Assembly: GCF_019134595.1 (NCBI RefSeq)
Contig: NZ_CP077770.1
Span: forward strand, 3,220,501 to 3,284,500
Source: Pseudoalteromonas shioyasakiensis
Lineage (GTDB): Bacteria; Pseudomonadota; Gammaproteobacteria; Enterobacterales; Alteromonadaceae
Length of the DNA stretch: 64,000 nucleotides
Direction: 5' to 3'
Part shown: one piece after another, positions 1 through 9,900 of the stretch
Layout of the letters: each line of letters begins with the position of its first letter
Numbering within the stretch: position 1 is the stretch's first letter
The notes under the pieces: generated by a model
Seen by the model: only the letters and a program-made list of their open reading frames with translations
Databases searched by the model: none
What the model was told of the DNA's origin: nothing
Program-made: the position numbers and the translations under genes

Positions 1-1814
1 ATGTGGCTAAAGCCATGTTGAAAGCGGTTAAATGCTGGCGCTTTAACAACGGCCGTTTTACTGCGCACATCATCAAGAGTTGCTTGAATGTTACATGGCT
101 CACCCACTTTGTAAGTATGGTGAATAGTAAAGTCAAACAACGAGAACTCAAGCTGACGCAGCATTTGCATACCTGATTGGAAGTTCTTCGCCGCTAGGAG
201 TTTATCTAATAACTCTTTTGGTAACGGCTCATCTGTTTCGTAATGGCCCGAAATAAAGCTTAGCGCTTCTTCTTCGTAGCACCAGTTTTCAAGGAACTGG
301 CTTGGTAACTCAACCGCATCCCATGCAACACCGTTAATACCTGCAACTGGCGCAGCATCAACTTGTGTCAACATATGGTGAATACCATGACCAAATTCAT
401 GGAATAACGTAGTCACTTCGTTATGCGTAAACAAAGCAGGCTTATCACCCACAGCTTTATTAAAGTTACACACTAAGTACGCAACAGGGGTTTGTAATTC
501 GCCGTTAGCACGTACTTTACGACCCATGCAGTCATCCATCCACGCGCCGCCGCGTTTGCGATCACGGGCGTATAAATCTAGATAAAAACGACCACGTAAA
601 GTATTGCTGCTATCGTAAATTTCGAAAAAACGTACATCAGGGTGGTAAGTATCAAACTCTGTGACTTCTTTTACGCTAATACCAAATAAACGATTTACAG
701 TAGTGAATAAGCCACTTAAAACTTTATTGGCAGGGAAATATGGGCGCAGTACTTCATCAGAAATAGCATACTTCTCTTGCTTAAGTTTTTCGCCATAGTA
801 AGCGTAGTCCCATGCAGCAAGCTCAGTCACACCGTGCTTGTCTTTTGCGTAAGCAGTTAGCTCAGCAAGCTCTTGCTCAGCTTGTGGTTTAGACTTAGCT
901 GCTAAATCTTCTAAGAATGAGAAAACTTGTTCTGGCGTTTCTGCCATTTTAGTCGCTAATGACATATCAGCGTAGCTGTTAAAGCCAAGTAACTCGGCAA
1001 GCTCATGACGAAGGGCAAGCTCTTCGCTCATAATGGCAGAGTTATCAAACTCACCGGCATTAGGGCCTTGATCAGAGGCACGCGTCACAAACGCAGTGTA
1101 AAACTCTTCACGTAACTCGCGGTTATCAGCATAAGTCATAATGGGTAGGTAAGATGGAAAATCTAACGTAAATACCCAGCCATCTAGCTCTTTGCTTTTA
1201 GCTGTATCTGCACCAAGGGCTAACGCAGACTCTGGTAAACCAGCCAGTTCGCTTTCATCTGTAATATGCTTTTGCCAAGCGAGAGTGGCATCCATTACAT
1301 TATTACCAAACTTAGAGGCCAGCTCAGATAAACGCGCACTGATTTCGCCATAACGCTTTTGTTGCTCAGGCTTTAAAGCAATACCAGATAGCTCAAAATC
1401 ACGCAGTGCATTAGTAATGGTTTTTTGCTGGGCAATCGTTAGTGTTTTAAATTCGTCACTGTTGTGAAGCGCATTGTAAGCATCGTATAAACCTTGATGC
1501 TGACCAACAAACGTTGAATACTCAGATAACAACGGCAAACATTGCTCATAAGCTTCACGTAGCTCGTCGTTATTAACGACAGAATTCATATGTGATACCG
1601 GTGAAAATAAGCGTGATAACTTGTCATCAGCTTCTTCAAGCGGAAGCACCAAATCATTCCATGTGTATGATTTAGTTGCCAGTACCTCGTCAATTTTGGT
1701 ACGACACTCAGCAATCGCCGCTTTTAATGCTGGCACTACGTGTGCTGGTTTGATTTTAGAAAACGGCGGAAGCCCTTCCAAACCAATGAGTGGGTTATTT
1801 TCTGCAATTGTCAT
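1..1814 (-). CDS. prlC: Oligopeptidase A (M3 zinc metallopeptidase), C-terminus cut off by window edge
   Basis: Cytosolic zinc oligopeptidase that degrades short peptides, including cleaved signal peptides. The reading frame opens with MTIAENNPLIGLEGLPPF and stays open to the window edge for about 604 codons. The E. coli protein is about 680 residues, so roughly the last 75 are missing. The M3 zinc motif FHEFGHGIHHML (HExxH) is encoded near 370-410, and the last visible residues, NRFQHGFSH, match the conserved C-terminal part of PrlC. The ATG at 1814-1812 is the natural start. It is divergent from gor. A sigma-32-like promoter lies about 35 bp upstream (separate entry). Identification is firm. 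Confidence 0.95.
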   Translation of the reverse strand, partial: MTIAENNPLIGLEGLPPFSKIKPAHVVPALKAAIAECRTKIDEVLATKSYTWNDLVLPLEEADDKLSRLFSPVSHMNSVVNNDELREAYEQCLPLLSEYSTFVGQHQGLYDAYNALHNSDEFKTLTIAQQKTITNALRDFELSGIALKPEQQKRYGEISARLSELASKFGNNVMDATLAWQKHITDESELAGLPESALALGADTAKSKELDGWVFTLDFPSYLPIMTYADNRELREEFYTAFVTRASDQGPNAGEFDNSAIMSEELALRHELAELLGFNSYADMSLATKMAETPEQVFSFLEDLAAKSKPQAEQELAELTAYAKDKHGVTELAAWDYAYYGEKLKQEKYAISDEVLRPYFPANKVLSGLFTTVNRLFGISVKEVTEFDTYHPDVRFFEIYDSSNTLRGRFYLDLYARDRKRGGAWMDDCMGRKVRANGELQTPVAYLVCNFNKAVGDKPALFTHNEVTTLFHEFGHGIHHMLTQVDAAPVAGINGVAWDAVELPSQFLENWCYEEEALSFISGHYETDEPLPKELLDKLLAAKNFQSGMQMLRQLEFSLFDFTIHHTYKVGEPCNIQATLDDVRSKTAVVKAPAFNRFQHGFSH

Positions 1815-1848
1815 TTTCGTTCTCAAATTTTATGCGAAGATGATTTTG

Positions 1849-1876
1849 AAGTTGGGGCGAATTGATGAAATACAAG
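1849..1876 (-). promoter_or_regulatory. Candidate sigma-32 (heat shock) promoter of prlC
   Basis: Read on the minus strand, CTTGTA (1876-1871), a 13-base spacer and CCCCAACTT (1857-1849) resemble the RpoH pattern CTTGAA-N13-CCCCATTT. The -10-like element lies about 35 bases before the prlC start. The E. coli prlC (opdA) gene is known to be heat-shock regulated, which fits. The assignment rests on motif match and position only. Confidence 0.5.
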
Positions 1877-1965
1877 GGGCTTAACCTTGGTCTTTATTAT
1901 GCTATTATCAACTTATTACTAAATCGATTAATTAATAAAGAATTATCTATTTTTGAGGACAAACT

Positions 1966-3327
1966 ATGGCTCAGCATTTTGATTACATTGCAATTGGTGG
2001 TGGTAGTGGCGGTATTGCCTCTGCAAACCGTGCAGCAATGCGTGGCGCAAAAGTCGCTCTTATTGAAGCAAAACACATGGGTGGTACCTGTGTAAACGTG
2101 GGTTGTGTTCCAAAGAAAGTAATGTGGCACGGCGCACAAATTGCTGAAGCAATTAACGCATATGCACCTGACTACGGCTTTGATGTTGAATTAAAAGGTT
2201 TTAGCTGGGCTAAATTAGTTGAAAGCCGCGAAGCGTATATTGGTCGTATTCACCAAGGTTACAACAAGTACTTATCTAGCAATGGTGTAACTGTAATCAA
2301 TGGCTTTGCTAAGTTTGTTGATAACAAAACAGTTGAAGTAAATGGTGAGCTATACACGGCAGACCATATTCTTGTTGCTGTTGGTGGCCGCCCTACTATT
2401 CCTAACATTCCAGGCGCTGAGCTTGGTATTGATTCAAATGGCTTCTTTGAACTAGACGCACAGCCTAAGCGTGTTGCAGTTGTTGGTGCAGGCTACATTG
2501 CCGTTGAAATCGCTGGTGTACTTCATAGCCTTGGTACAGAAACACACTTGTTTGTTCGTAAAAACAAACCACTTCGTACTTTTGACCCATACATCGTTGA
2601 TACGCTTGTCGAGATCATGGCGAAAGAAGGCCCGACTCTTCACACTGATTGCACACCTAAAGAAGTAGTTAAAGAAAGCGATGGTAGCTTAACAATTCAC
2701 TTTGAAAATGGTCACAGCCAAAACGTTGATGAAGTTATTTGGGCAATTGGCCGTACACCAACAACTGACAAGATCAATCTTGCTGCGGCAGGTGTTGAAG
2801 TAACTGAAGGCGGTTACGTTAAAGTAGACGAATTCCAAAACACGACAGCTGAAAACGTATACGCAGTTGGCGATATCATCGAAAACGGTATTGAGCTTAC
2901 GCCAGTAGCCGTTAAAGCAGGTCGTACTCTATCAGAGCGTTTATTCAATAAAGAATTACCTGATGATTTAAAAATGGACTACGAGCTAGTACCTACAGTG
3001 GTATTCAGCCATCCACCAATCGGCACAATTGGTTTAACAGAGCAGCAAGCGATTGATCAATACGGCAGCGATAACGTTAAAGTATATAAATCAAGCTTTG
3101 CAGCAATGTACACAGCGGTTACTCAGCATCGCCAAGCATGTAACATGATGCTTGTGTGTGCTGGCGAAGACGAAAAAGTTGTTGGCTTACACGGCATTGG
3201 TTTTACCGTTGATGAAATGATCCAAGGCTTTGCAGTTGCAATGAAGATGGGCGCAACCAAAGCAGACTTTGATGCTGTTGTGGCAATTCACCCAACTGGA
3301 TCTGAAGAATTTGTAACGATGAGATAA
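1966..3327 (+). CDS. gor: Glutathione-disulfide reductase
   Basis: NADPH- and FAD-dependent reductase that regenerates glutathione in the cytosol. The 453 residues match the usual length of about 450. Visible hallmarks are the FAD-binding loop [14 protein letters not shown] near the N-terminus, the redox-active pair Cys42/Cys47 in [13 protein letters not shown], the NADPH Rossmann motif [11 protein letters not shown], the second FAD motif NVYAVGDI, and the C-terminal [12 protein letters not shown] with the catalytic His-Glu. The ATG is preceded by a GAGG ribosome-binding site. It is monocistronic, with a strong terminator just after the stop. It is divergent from prlC. Confidence 0.96.
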   Translation: MAQHFDYIAIGGGSGGIASANRAAMRGAKVALIEAKHMGGTCVNVGCVPKKVMWHGAQIAEAINAYAPDYGFDVELKGFSWAKLVESREAYIGRIHQGYNKYLSSNGVTVINGFAKFVDNKTVEVNGELYTADHILVAVGGRPTIPNIPGAELGIDSNGFFELDAQPKRVAVVGAGYIAVEIAGVLHSLGTETHLFVRKNKPLRTFDPYIVDTLVEIMAKEGPTLHTDCTPKEVVKESDGSLTIHFENGHSQNVDEVIWAIGRTPTTDKINLAAAGVEVTEGGYVKVDEFQNTTAENVYAVGDIIENGIELTPVAVKAGRTLSERLFNKELPDDLKMDYELVPTVVFSHPPIGTIGLTEQQAIDQYGSDNVKVYKSSFAAMYTAVTQHRQACNMMLVCAGEDEKVVGLHGIGFTVDEMIQGFAVAMKMGATKADFDAVVAIHPTGSEEFVTMR

Positions 3328-3350
3328 ACTCGCGTTGCGAGTCAATTTTA

Positions 3351-3381
3351 AAACCTTGTGGTGCTGCCACAAGGTTTTTTT
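3351..3381 (+). terminator. Rho-independent terminator of gor
   Basis: Perfect 11-bp stem (AAACCTTGTGG / CCACAAGGTTT) with a TGCTG loop, followed by further T residues. It starts 23 bases after the gor stop codon. Confidence 0.9.
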
Positions 3382-3510
3382 ATGCTTAAAGCTGGCACAA
3401 ACCTTGTAACTGTTAATAAAGTAACCAGTTATAGCAAGAATTTGCCCTCATTTACTGTGTAATTAAGCAATTATTACGCAGTAAACAAGGCATTTTTACA
3501 AGGAGGCACG

Positions 3511-4245
3511 GTGTCTAAGTCAGCAATTTTATATCGAATGGTGACCGATGAGCATATTTGCCCATTTGGTTTAAAATCAAAAGATTTATTAGAGCGTCAT
3601 GGCTACGATGTTGATGATCGTCATTTAACCAGCCGTGAGCAAACTGACGAATTCAAACAGCAGCATGATGTAAAAACCACACCACAAACCTTTATCAATG
3701 ATAAACGCATTGGCGGTTACGATGATTTGCGCGACTTTTTTAATCTGCCCGAGGCAGGTCAGCAAGGTACTAGTTACACCCCTGTATTAGCGATTTTTGC
3801 AGTGACCATGTTACTAAGCTGCGGTTTTACTTATGCCAGCGGTGAAGCTTTATTTTCTATGCAAAATCTGATGCTGTTCGTGGCATTATCAATGGCGGTA
3901 TTAGCGATACAAAAGCTGCAAGATTTATTCAGCTTTTCTAACTCATTTATTACCTATGACTTACTAGCCATGCGTGTCGTGCCCTACGCCTATGTATATC
4001 CATTTATCGAGGCGTATGTAGCGATAGGTATGGTGGCTAAATTACCCGCCTTAGCTGTTGCACCATTTTCATTATTTATTGGTGGTATAGGTGCGATATC
4101 GGTTATTAAGGCTGTGTATATCGATAAACGAGAACTGAAATGTGCCTGTGTTGGTGGCGACAGTAATGTGCCGCTCGGCTTTATCTCACTAAGTGAAAAC
4201 TTATTTATGATTGCCGCAGGTATATGGATGCTTATTACTTTTTAG
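3511..4245 (+). CDS. Glutaredoxin domain fused to MauE-like membrane domain
   Basis: A 244-residue two-part protein. Residues 1 to about 83 form a glutaredoxin-type thioredoxin fold with CPFG at 17-20, in which only one active-site Cys is present, and the TTPQTFI cis-proline region. The remainder has about four hydrophobic segments and the CACVGG motif resembling MauE/DoxX-type redox-associated membrane proteins. The likely role is membrane-linked thiol or disulfide transfer; the substrate is unknown. The GTG start is supported by an ideal AGGAGG site 6 bases upstream. It stands alone after the gor terminator, a functionally related glutathione gene. The domain calls are by eye. Confidence 0.75.
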   Translation: MSKSAILYRMVTDEHICPFGLKSKDLLERHGYDVDDRHLTSREQTDEFKQQHDVKTTPQTFINDKRIGGYDDLRDFFNLPEAGQQGTSYTPVLAIFAVTMLLSCGFTYASGEALFSMQNLMLFVALSMAVLAIQKLQDLFSFSNSFITYDLLAMRVVPYAYVYPFIEAYVAIGMVAKLPALAVAPFSLFIGGIGAISVIKAVYIDKRELKCACVGGDSNVPLGFISLSENLFMIAAGIWMLITF

Positions 4246-4303
4246 CGTTTTATTAGTATTTCTAGTGGCTTAATTAAATAAATAAGCCACTTTAGATTAG
4301 ATG

Positions 4304-4552
4304 TTAACCACCGGTACGTAAGTCGCGCTCAAATTCACTTTCAGTTTTAACCGGGTGACAGGTCGATTTCACCGAACCTTTATTGCTGTCATCGTCATCT
4401 GTACTAAAAATGGTATAACTATAATCAGTTTCGAGTTCACCGCCTAAACACTCATGTTCAGCATAAACCTCATTTGCAGAGCCATCTTTTACTGCCTGTG
4501 ATGCACAGCCTGTAAACATTAAAAGCGCTATTAAAACTGTAAAAACTTTCAT
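4304..4552 (-). CDS. Small predicted lipoprotein
   Basis: An 82-residue protein with a short signal sequence ending in a lipobox (LMFTGC, lipidated Cys16 predicted). The mature part is acidic with a DDDD run and two more Cys residues. The ATG has an AGGGG ribosome-binding site 7 bases upstream. I do not recognise a family. It would sit in the inner or outer membrane facing the periplasm. It is convergent with the glutaredoxin-MauE gene and lies downstream of tldD, separated from it by a hairpin. Confidence 0.7.
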   Translation of the reverse strand: MKVFTVLIALLMFTGCASQAVKDGSANEVYAEHECLGGELETDYSYTIFSTDDDDSNKGSVKSTCHPVKTESEFERDLRTGG

Positions 4553-4672
4553 ATCGTTACCCCTAAACTTACGTTTTTATTTTTACTGTAAGCAATAAGT
4601 TAACTAAAAAGTACCTGTATTGGTACTGCTTTTATGTAAGTTTTTGTGTAAAGAGTAGGCAAACTAAAATGA

Positions 4673-4696
4673 GGCAGGTTAAGAGTTTAACCTGCC
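4673..4696 (-). terminator. Hairpin after tldD, probable terminator of the mreB-tldD operon
   Basis: Perfect 10-bp stem GGCAGGTTAA / TTAACCTGCC with a 4-base loop, 25 bases past the tldD stop. On the minus strand it is followed by a moderately T-rich stretch rather than a clean U tract, so termination is likely but not certain. Confidence 0.6.
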
Positions 4697-4720
4697 ATAA
4701 GATAAAACGAGCAAATGGTT

Positions 4721-6160
4721 TTAAGCCGTACCACCCACGGTTAAGTTATCAATTTTAAGGCTAGGTTGGCCCACTCCAACAGGAACGCTTTGACCATCTT
4801 TACCACACACGCCAACACCTTTATCAAGCGCTAAGTCGTTACCTACCATCGAAATTTGTTGCATCACTTCAGGGCCATTGCCAATCAGTGTTGCACCTTT
4901 GATAGGTTGTGTAATTTTACCGTTTTCAATTAAGTAAGCTTCAGAAGCACTAAATACAAACTTACCTGACGTAATATCTACTTGGCCGCCACCGAAGTTA
5001 GGAGCAAAGATACCTTTTTTCACCGAGCTGATGATATCGGCTTGGCTGTGCTCGCCACCTAACATATAGGTGTTGGTCATACGCGGCATAGGTAAGTGAG
5101 CGTAGGATTCGCGGCGCGCATTACCAGTAGGGTTAACACCCATCAAACGGGCATTTAGCTTATCTTGCATGTAGCCTTTTAGAATACCGTTTTCAATAAG
5201 CACGTTATACGCAGCTGGTGTCCCTTCATCATCCACGTTTAATGAACCACGGCGATCAGCAATAGTGCCATCATCCACGACTGTACACAGCTCAGATGCC
5301 ACCTTTTGACCTACTTTACCGCTAAACGCAGATGCGCCTTTACGGTTAAAGTCACCTTCTAGGCCATGGCCTACCGCTTCGTGTAGTAACACACCCGGCC
5401 AACCTGCGCCTAGTACGACTTCCATACTACCAGCAGGTGCATCGATTGCTTCTAGGTTTACTTTTGCTTGGCGAACAGCTTCTTCAGCGTATTCCATCCA
5501 ACGCGGTTTGCCATCAACTAATTCTTTAAAATAACCATAATCTAAACGCGCACCGCCCCCTGCACCACCGCGCTCACGACGGCCGTTCTTCTCAAGTAAC
5601 ACTGAGCAATTTAAGCGAATAAGCGGGCGAATATCGGTGGCAAAGGTGCCATCACTTGCAGCAATTAATACTTCTTCATAAACCGCCGACATTGAACTGA
5701 TCACTTGCTCAGCATCCGGCGCTAATTGACGAATATAGTTTTCAAGTTCACGTAGCAGGCTTACTTTGTCATCGTTGCTCATGCTCTGAATTGGTTGATG
5801 CGGCGCATACTGCTCTTTAGCAGCTACATCACTGAACACCTGAATCGTTTTGTTTTCGCCAGCATTGGCAATGCTGCGTGCTGCCGTTGCGGCTTTGTTT
5901 AACGCTTCAAGGTTAATCGCATCTGAGTATGAAAAACCGGTTTTTTCACCGCTAACAGCACGCACACCCACACCACGTTCAACGTTGTATGAGCCTTCTT
6001 TCACTAAGCCATCTTCAAGCACCCAAGATTCGTGATGGCTTGATTGAAAATACAGGTCGGCATAGTCAACTTGGTGCTGATGGATAAAAGCGAGCGTTTT
6101 TTCTAATTCTTCTCTCGTTAGTTGGCTGTTATGTAATAAATGCTGTTCAACCGTGTTCAT
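4721..6160 (-). CDS. tldD: Metalloprotease TldD
   Basis: Subunit of the TldD/TldE zinc protease, which trims unfolded peptides and matures peptides such as microcin B17. The 479 residues match the usual length of about 480. The metal-binding motif [11 protein letters not shown] is present mid-protein, and the C-terminal barrel contains the conserved segment [14 protein letters not shown]. The start ATG overlaps the nitrilase stop by 4 bases, so translation is probably coupled. It is the last gene of the long mreB-tldD run. The nitrilase-tldD pairing is common in gammaproteobacteria. Confidence 0.95.
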   Translation of the reverse strand: MNTVEQHLLHNSQLTREELEKTLAFIHQHQVDYADLYFQSSHHESWVLEDGLVKEGSYNVERGVGVRAVSGEKTGFSYSDAINLEALNKAATAARSIANAGENKTIQVFSDVAAKEQYAPHQPIQSMSNDDKVSLLRELENYIRQLAPDAEQVISSMSAVYEEVLIAASDGTFATDIRPLIRLNCSVLLEKNGRRERGGAGGGARLDYGYFKELVDGKPRWMEYAEEAVRQAKVNLEAIDAPAGSMEVVLGAGWPGVLLHEAVGHGLEGDFNRKGASAFSGKVGQKVASELCTVVDDGTIADRRGSLNVDDEGTPAAYNVLIENGILKGYMQDKLNARLMGVNPTGNARRESYAHLPMPRMTNTYMLGGEHSQADIISSVKKGIFAPNFGGGQVDITSGKFVFSASEAYLIENGKITQPIKGATLIGNGPEVMQQISMVGNDLALDKGVGVCGKDGQSVPVGVGQPSLKIDNLTVGGTA

Positions 6161-6987
6161 AATAAATGCTCTCTAAATCGTTGCTGAGACTGCACAGGCA
6201 TGTCTTGGCGAATTGTATTCAAGCGGTTTAAATCAAGCTCATGGCTGATAAACCCGGTACCAGAGGCAAGCTCACTGAGCGTTTCTCCCCATGGTGAAAT
6301 AATAATGCTGTGGCCATAAGTGTGGCGGCCATTCTCGTGCTCACCCCACTGCGCTGCGGCAATCACATAACATTGTGTTTCGATTGCACGTGCAGCTAAT
6401 AAAATATGCCAATGAGCAGCACCGGTAACTGTGGTAAAGGCACTGGGCACTAAAATAAGCTCAGCCCCTTGGCGCTGCATGGCGGTGAATAAGCCACTAA
6501 AACGTAGATCATAACATACTGCTAAGCCAATTTTACCAAATGGCGAGTCGACCACCACAATATCGTTGCCTGCTTGCGTCGCATCAGACTCTCGGTAACT
6601 GCGCGTAGTGTCGGCAACATCCACATCAAATAAGTGAATTTTATTGTACTGCGCAACCACATCGCCTTGGTTGTTAAATAAAAACGAGGCAGCTAAATAC
6701 TTACCATTTTGCTGTGAAACAGGCAGGGTTCCAGCAGCTAACCAAATATCATGTTGCTTACATAAATCAGCAAGCTTCGCTTTATATGACTCACTTTGCA
6801 GACCTAATTCATAACTTGCTTGGCTTTGCTTACTAAAGATCAAAAAGCTTTCGGGTAAACACACTAGCAATGGCCGAGTTGCAGGTAACTGATTCAATGT
6901 CTCTGCTAATAAAGCGAGGTTTTGCTCAGCATTCATGCTTGAGCACATTTGCACAGCAACAACGTGTGGATGAGGGTTAGCCTTCAT
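6157..6987 (-). CDS. Carbon-nitrogen hydrolase, Nit-type (probable deaminated glutathione amidase)
   Basis: Nitrilase-superfamily amidase of 276 residues with the complete catalytic triad: Glu46 (LPESF), Lys116 ([11 protein letters not shown]) and Cys158 (AVCYDLRF). The IHLFDVDV signature is typical of the Nit1/NitA branch, which hydrolyses deaminated glutathione in the cytosol. The substrate is inferred from the family. The ATG overlaps the end of yhdP by 11 bases, and the stop overlaps the tldD start by 4 bases, so it sits inside a translationally coupled chain. Confidence 0.85.
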   Translation of the reverse strand: MKANPHPHVVAVQMCSSMNAEQNLALLAETLNQLPATRPLLVCLPESFLIFSKQSQASYELGLQSESYKAKLADLCKQHDIWLAAGTLPVSQQNGKYLAASFLFNNQGDVVAQYNKIHLFDVDVADTTRSYRESDATQAGNDIVVVDSPFGKIGLAVCYDLRFSGLFTAMQRQGAELILVPSAFTTVTGAAHWHILLAARAIETQCYVIAAAQWGEHENGRHTYGHSIIISPWGETLSELASGTGFISHELDLNRLNTIRQDMPVQSQQRFREHLL

Positions 6988-9900
6988 TGTTATCTAAACT
7001 CGCTGAAGATGCGGCATCTTTTAATTTTAGTTGTGTCGACGACTGCGGCTGGCTTTGCGCGGCTTGCGGTAACGTCACTTCACGGCTCTTACGATCTACT
7101 TCTTCAACGACAGGATCGTTCATACTACCTGTTACTTTAAAGTTGATCTCTGAGATCACCCGCGCCGAGTGAATCACTTTATCAATTGCCAACGCTGCAA
7201 GGCCACTTACCGGGTTTACCATCCATGCCACAATCACTGGAATACTCGACGTCACCTGCGGTGCAACCGCTAGGTCGTAATCAATTTCAAAGGTGTTTAA
7301 GTTTGTATGGCCTTTAATCGTTAAATCAGCAGGCACACCATCAAGTTTGGTATCTTGGGTGTAAGCTATGCCCTTTTCTAGCTGCATGGTGCCTTGCATA
7401 CTGTTATAGAAAAAGCCTTTAGAGAATACATCTCTAAAATCCAGTTTTAGCTTACGCACTAACGAATCTAAACTCAGTAAAGAGAATACTCGCGCACCAC
7501 CATCACTGATCTCAGCAAGGTGCCCTTCACCTAAACGCCAATCTAACTCACCAGCTAAACTTGATACATCGAAGCTATAAGGTGCGCCTTGCCATGCAAG
7601 ATCAAACTTAATATTGGCATCTGAATCTTTTACTGTAGTGGTGATATCAAACTCATCAAATAACTCGCCAATATCGTCACTTTGTAAGTTACCACTAAAG
7701 CGTGTTTGCCCATCAGCAAATTGTCCTTTACCACGTAATACGTGGTCGCCTTTGTCGATGACCAGCTCAGTAAACAAGAGTTTATCGTTCTCCCCAACTA
7801 AGCTGCTTTTAATTTTATCAAGCTGATACTCAGCCACTTTACAATCTTCACAGTTAAACTCGATGGCTGGGACTCGGGTTAACCAGCTTAAATCTTCTGG
7901 TTCAGCGTTTTGCTCTGTTTGATCTGCGACTTCGTTAAAATTAATACGCAGGTAGTCAGTAAAAATTTGAATTGGTCTGCGTGTTTCACCGGTTGGAATA
8001 AGCGCGTCGGCACGTAATTCTTTAGCATTTAGCTTTAACTCTAAATCTGATTGCTTTGGTGCTAAGCGAAATTCAAAATCATTAAAATCGATATTGTGTA
8101 GTGCCAGTTTATTAAATTTACCCGTTACGTTGTTGAACGCAGGCATCACACTTGGCGCATCAGACTTAACTTTGGTAAGCGCAATAATTTGATCAATTAA
8201 GCCAAACCAAGGCACTATTTCGGTTTTTGGTAAATCGATTGATACCGCAAAACCTTCACGATTCAAACCTAAATCTTGCGCACCTAAAATTAAATGGGCA
8301 TTACTAAATTTCTTTTCGCCGTTATCTAAGATCGCATTAAAGAATAACTGCTCATCAACATTAGCGGTGATCAAGTTAGAAATACGGTCGCCCTGTACCA
8401 CTGCGGTTAATGGCCATTTCTGCTCTGCGCTTTTGCTATAAGGTGCAGGCAGCTTGCTGGTCACACCGATTAAATTACCATTCACATCAGCGCGGTAATT
8501 AAAGTCATTTGGTAAAAAGTTAAGCGACACATTAATATCAACATCACTTTGACCGCTTAAGTAACCGGCCAGTAAACCATGAGCTTGTTCAATTAAAGGG
8601 TCAGCTTCAAGGCCCAGCTTTACCTCAATTTCGGCGCGATAGGTATCTGCTACATTTTCACTGTTGTAGTTGGCAGTAAGTGGCATGCCCATCCAATCTG
8701 CTTTGGCATTTTTTAAGTCGATTTTATCGTTATTAAACTTAACAATACCGGTCATGTGGTTAAGCGTGATCCCAGGTTGTGCCAGGTAAACTGGAATATT
8801 AGCCAATTCAACTTCGCCTATCGCATCCACATGACCCGAACGTAAATTAACTAACAGCTCAATATCGGCCGTCGCTTCGCCTTGCGGTTGCACAACTTCA
8901 AAAACACTCGCCAAAGGCTTGGCAAGCGGAGTTGCCGTGAAGAAAGGATTAAGCTTATCGCCATGAGCACGTTTATTAATGGCAACTTTTAAGATTTCTG
9001 CATTCATTAAGTCAGCAATACTGACATGAACACTCTCCCCTAGAGAGAGGTTAACCAGCTTGCCCGACTTACTATAGATATCCATGCGCTCATTTTCGAA
9101 ATGTAAAATGACGTTGGCATCTTCAACTTCAGGCCAGCTTGGTGAAAACTTATATTTAGCGTTTTCAACATTCGCTAACACTTCAAATTGACCTTGCTGC
9201 TCTTTAAACGGGAAACCTTTAAATGGCCCTGAAAACAGCACTTGAGCTTTATTGACTTCACCGCCCTTAATTGCGCCATTAAGGTAATTAACCAGCTTTT
9301 CGCTCATTACAGGTAACGGGAAATAATGCCCAGCGACTTTGGCATCAGGGGCATAGGCTTCAGCATATAAATCTAACCGCGGTTCATCGGTCAGGCTGAG
9401 CATCATCTCAGCAGCCACAGTCACTTCGTCGTTATCAAGCCAGATATTATCGCTACTAATGCGCCAGCCATCATCGTAATGGTGAAGGTCGAGCTCTACA
9501 TTTAATTGGTTATAGGCAATATCTTGGCTAAAGCTGCCGTTCGTTAGCAGTTGATTGTTCTCGCCATATAGCTGAATTCGCCCAGCTGATTGATTAATTA
9601 AGCCATCAACACGAATCGCCTGACCGCCAGGAATGCCCTGCAGCGACAGCCAATTGATTTGTTCGCCCTGAAACCAAAGTTGCCAGTTATCCTGCTGACC
9701 CAACTCAAGATAGGCATCACTTAACTGACCATTGGGTTGACGGGCTAAAAACGGGGCAAGTACTTCAAAATTACTTAACTGCGATAACTTTGCCAGTAAT
9801 GCAAAATCAAATTGCTTTAACCAAATTTGGCTTTTATCGCCAAGTTGAGCTTCAAACTGTAAGGTTGGCCATTGTTTTAAGTCACTTTCAAAGGTGAGTC

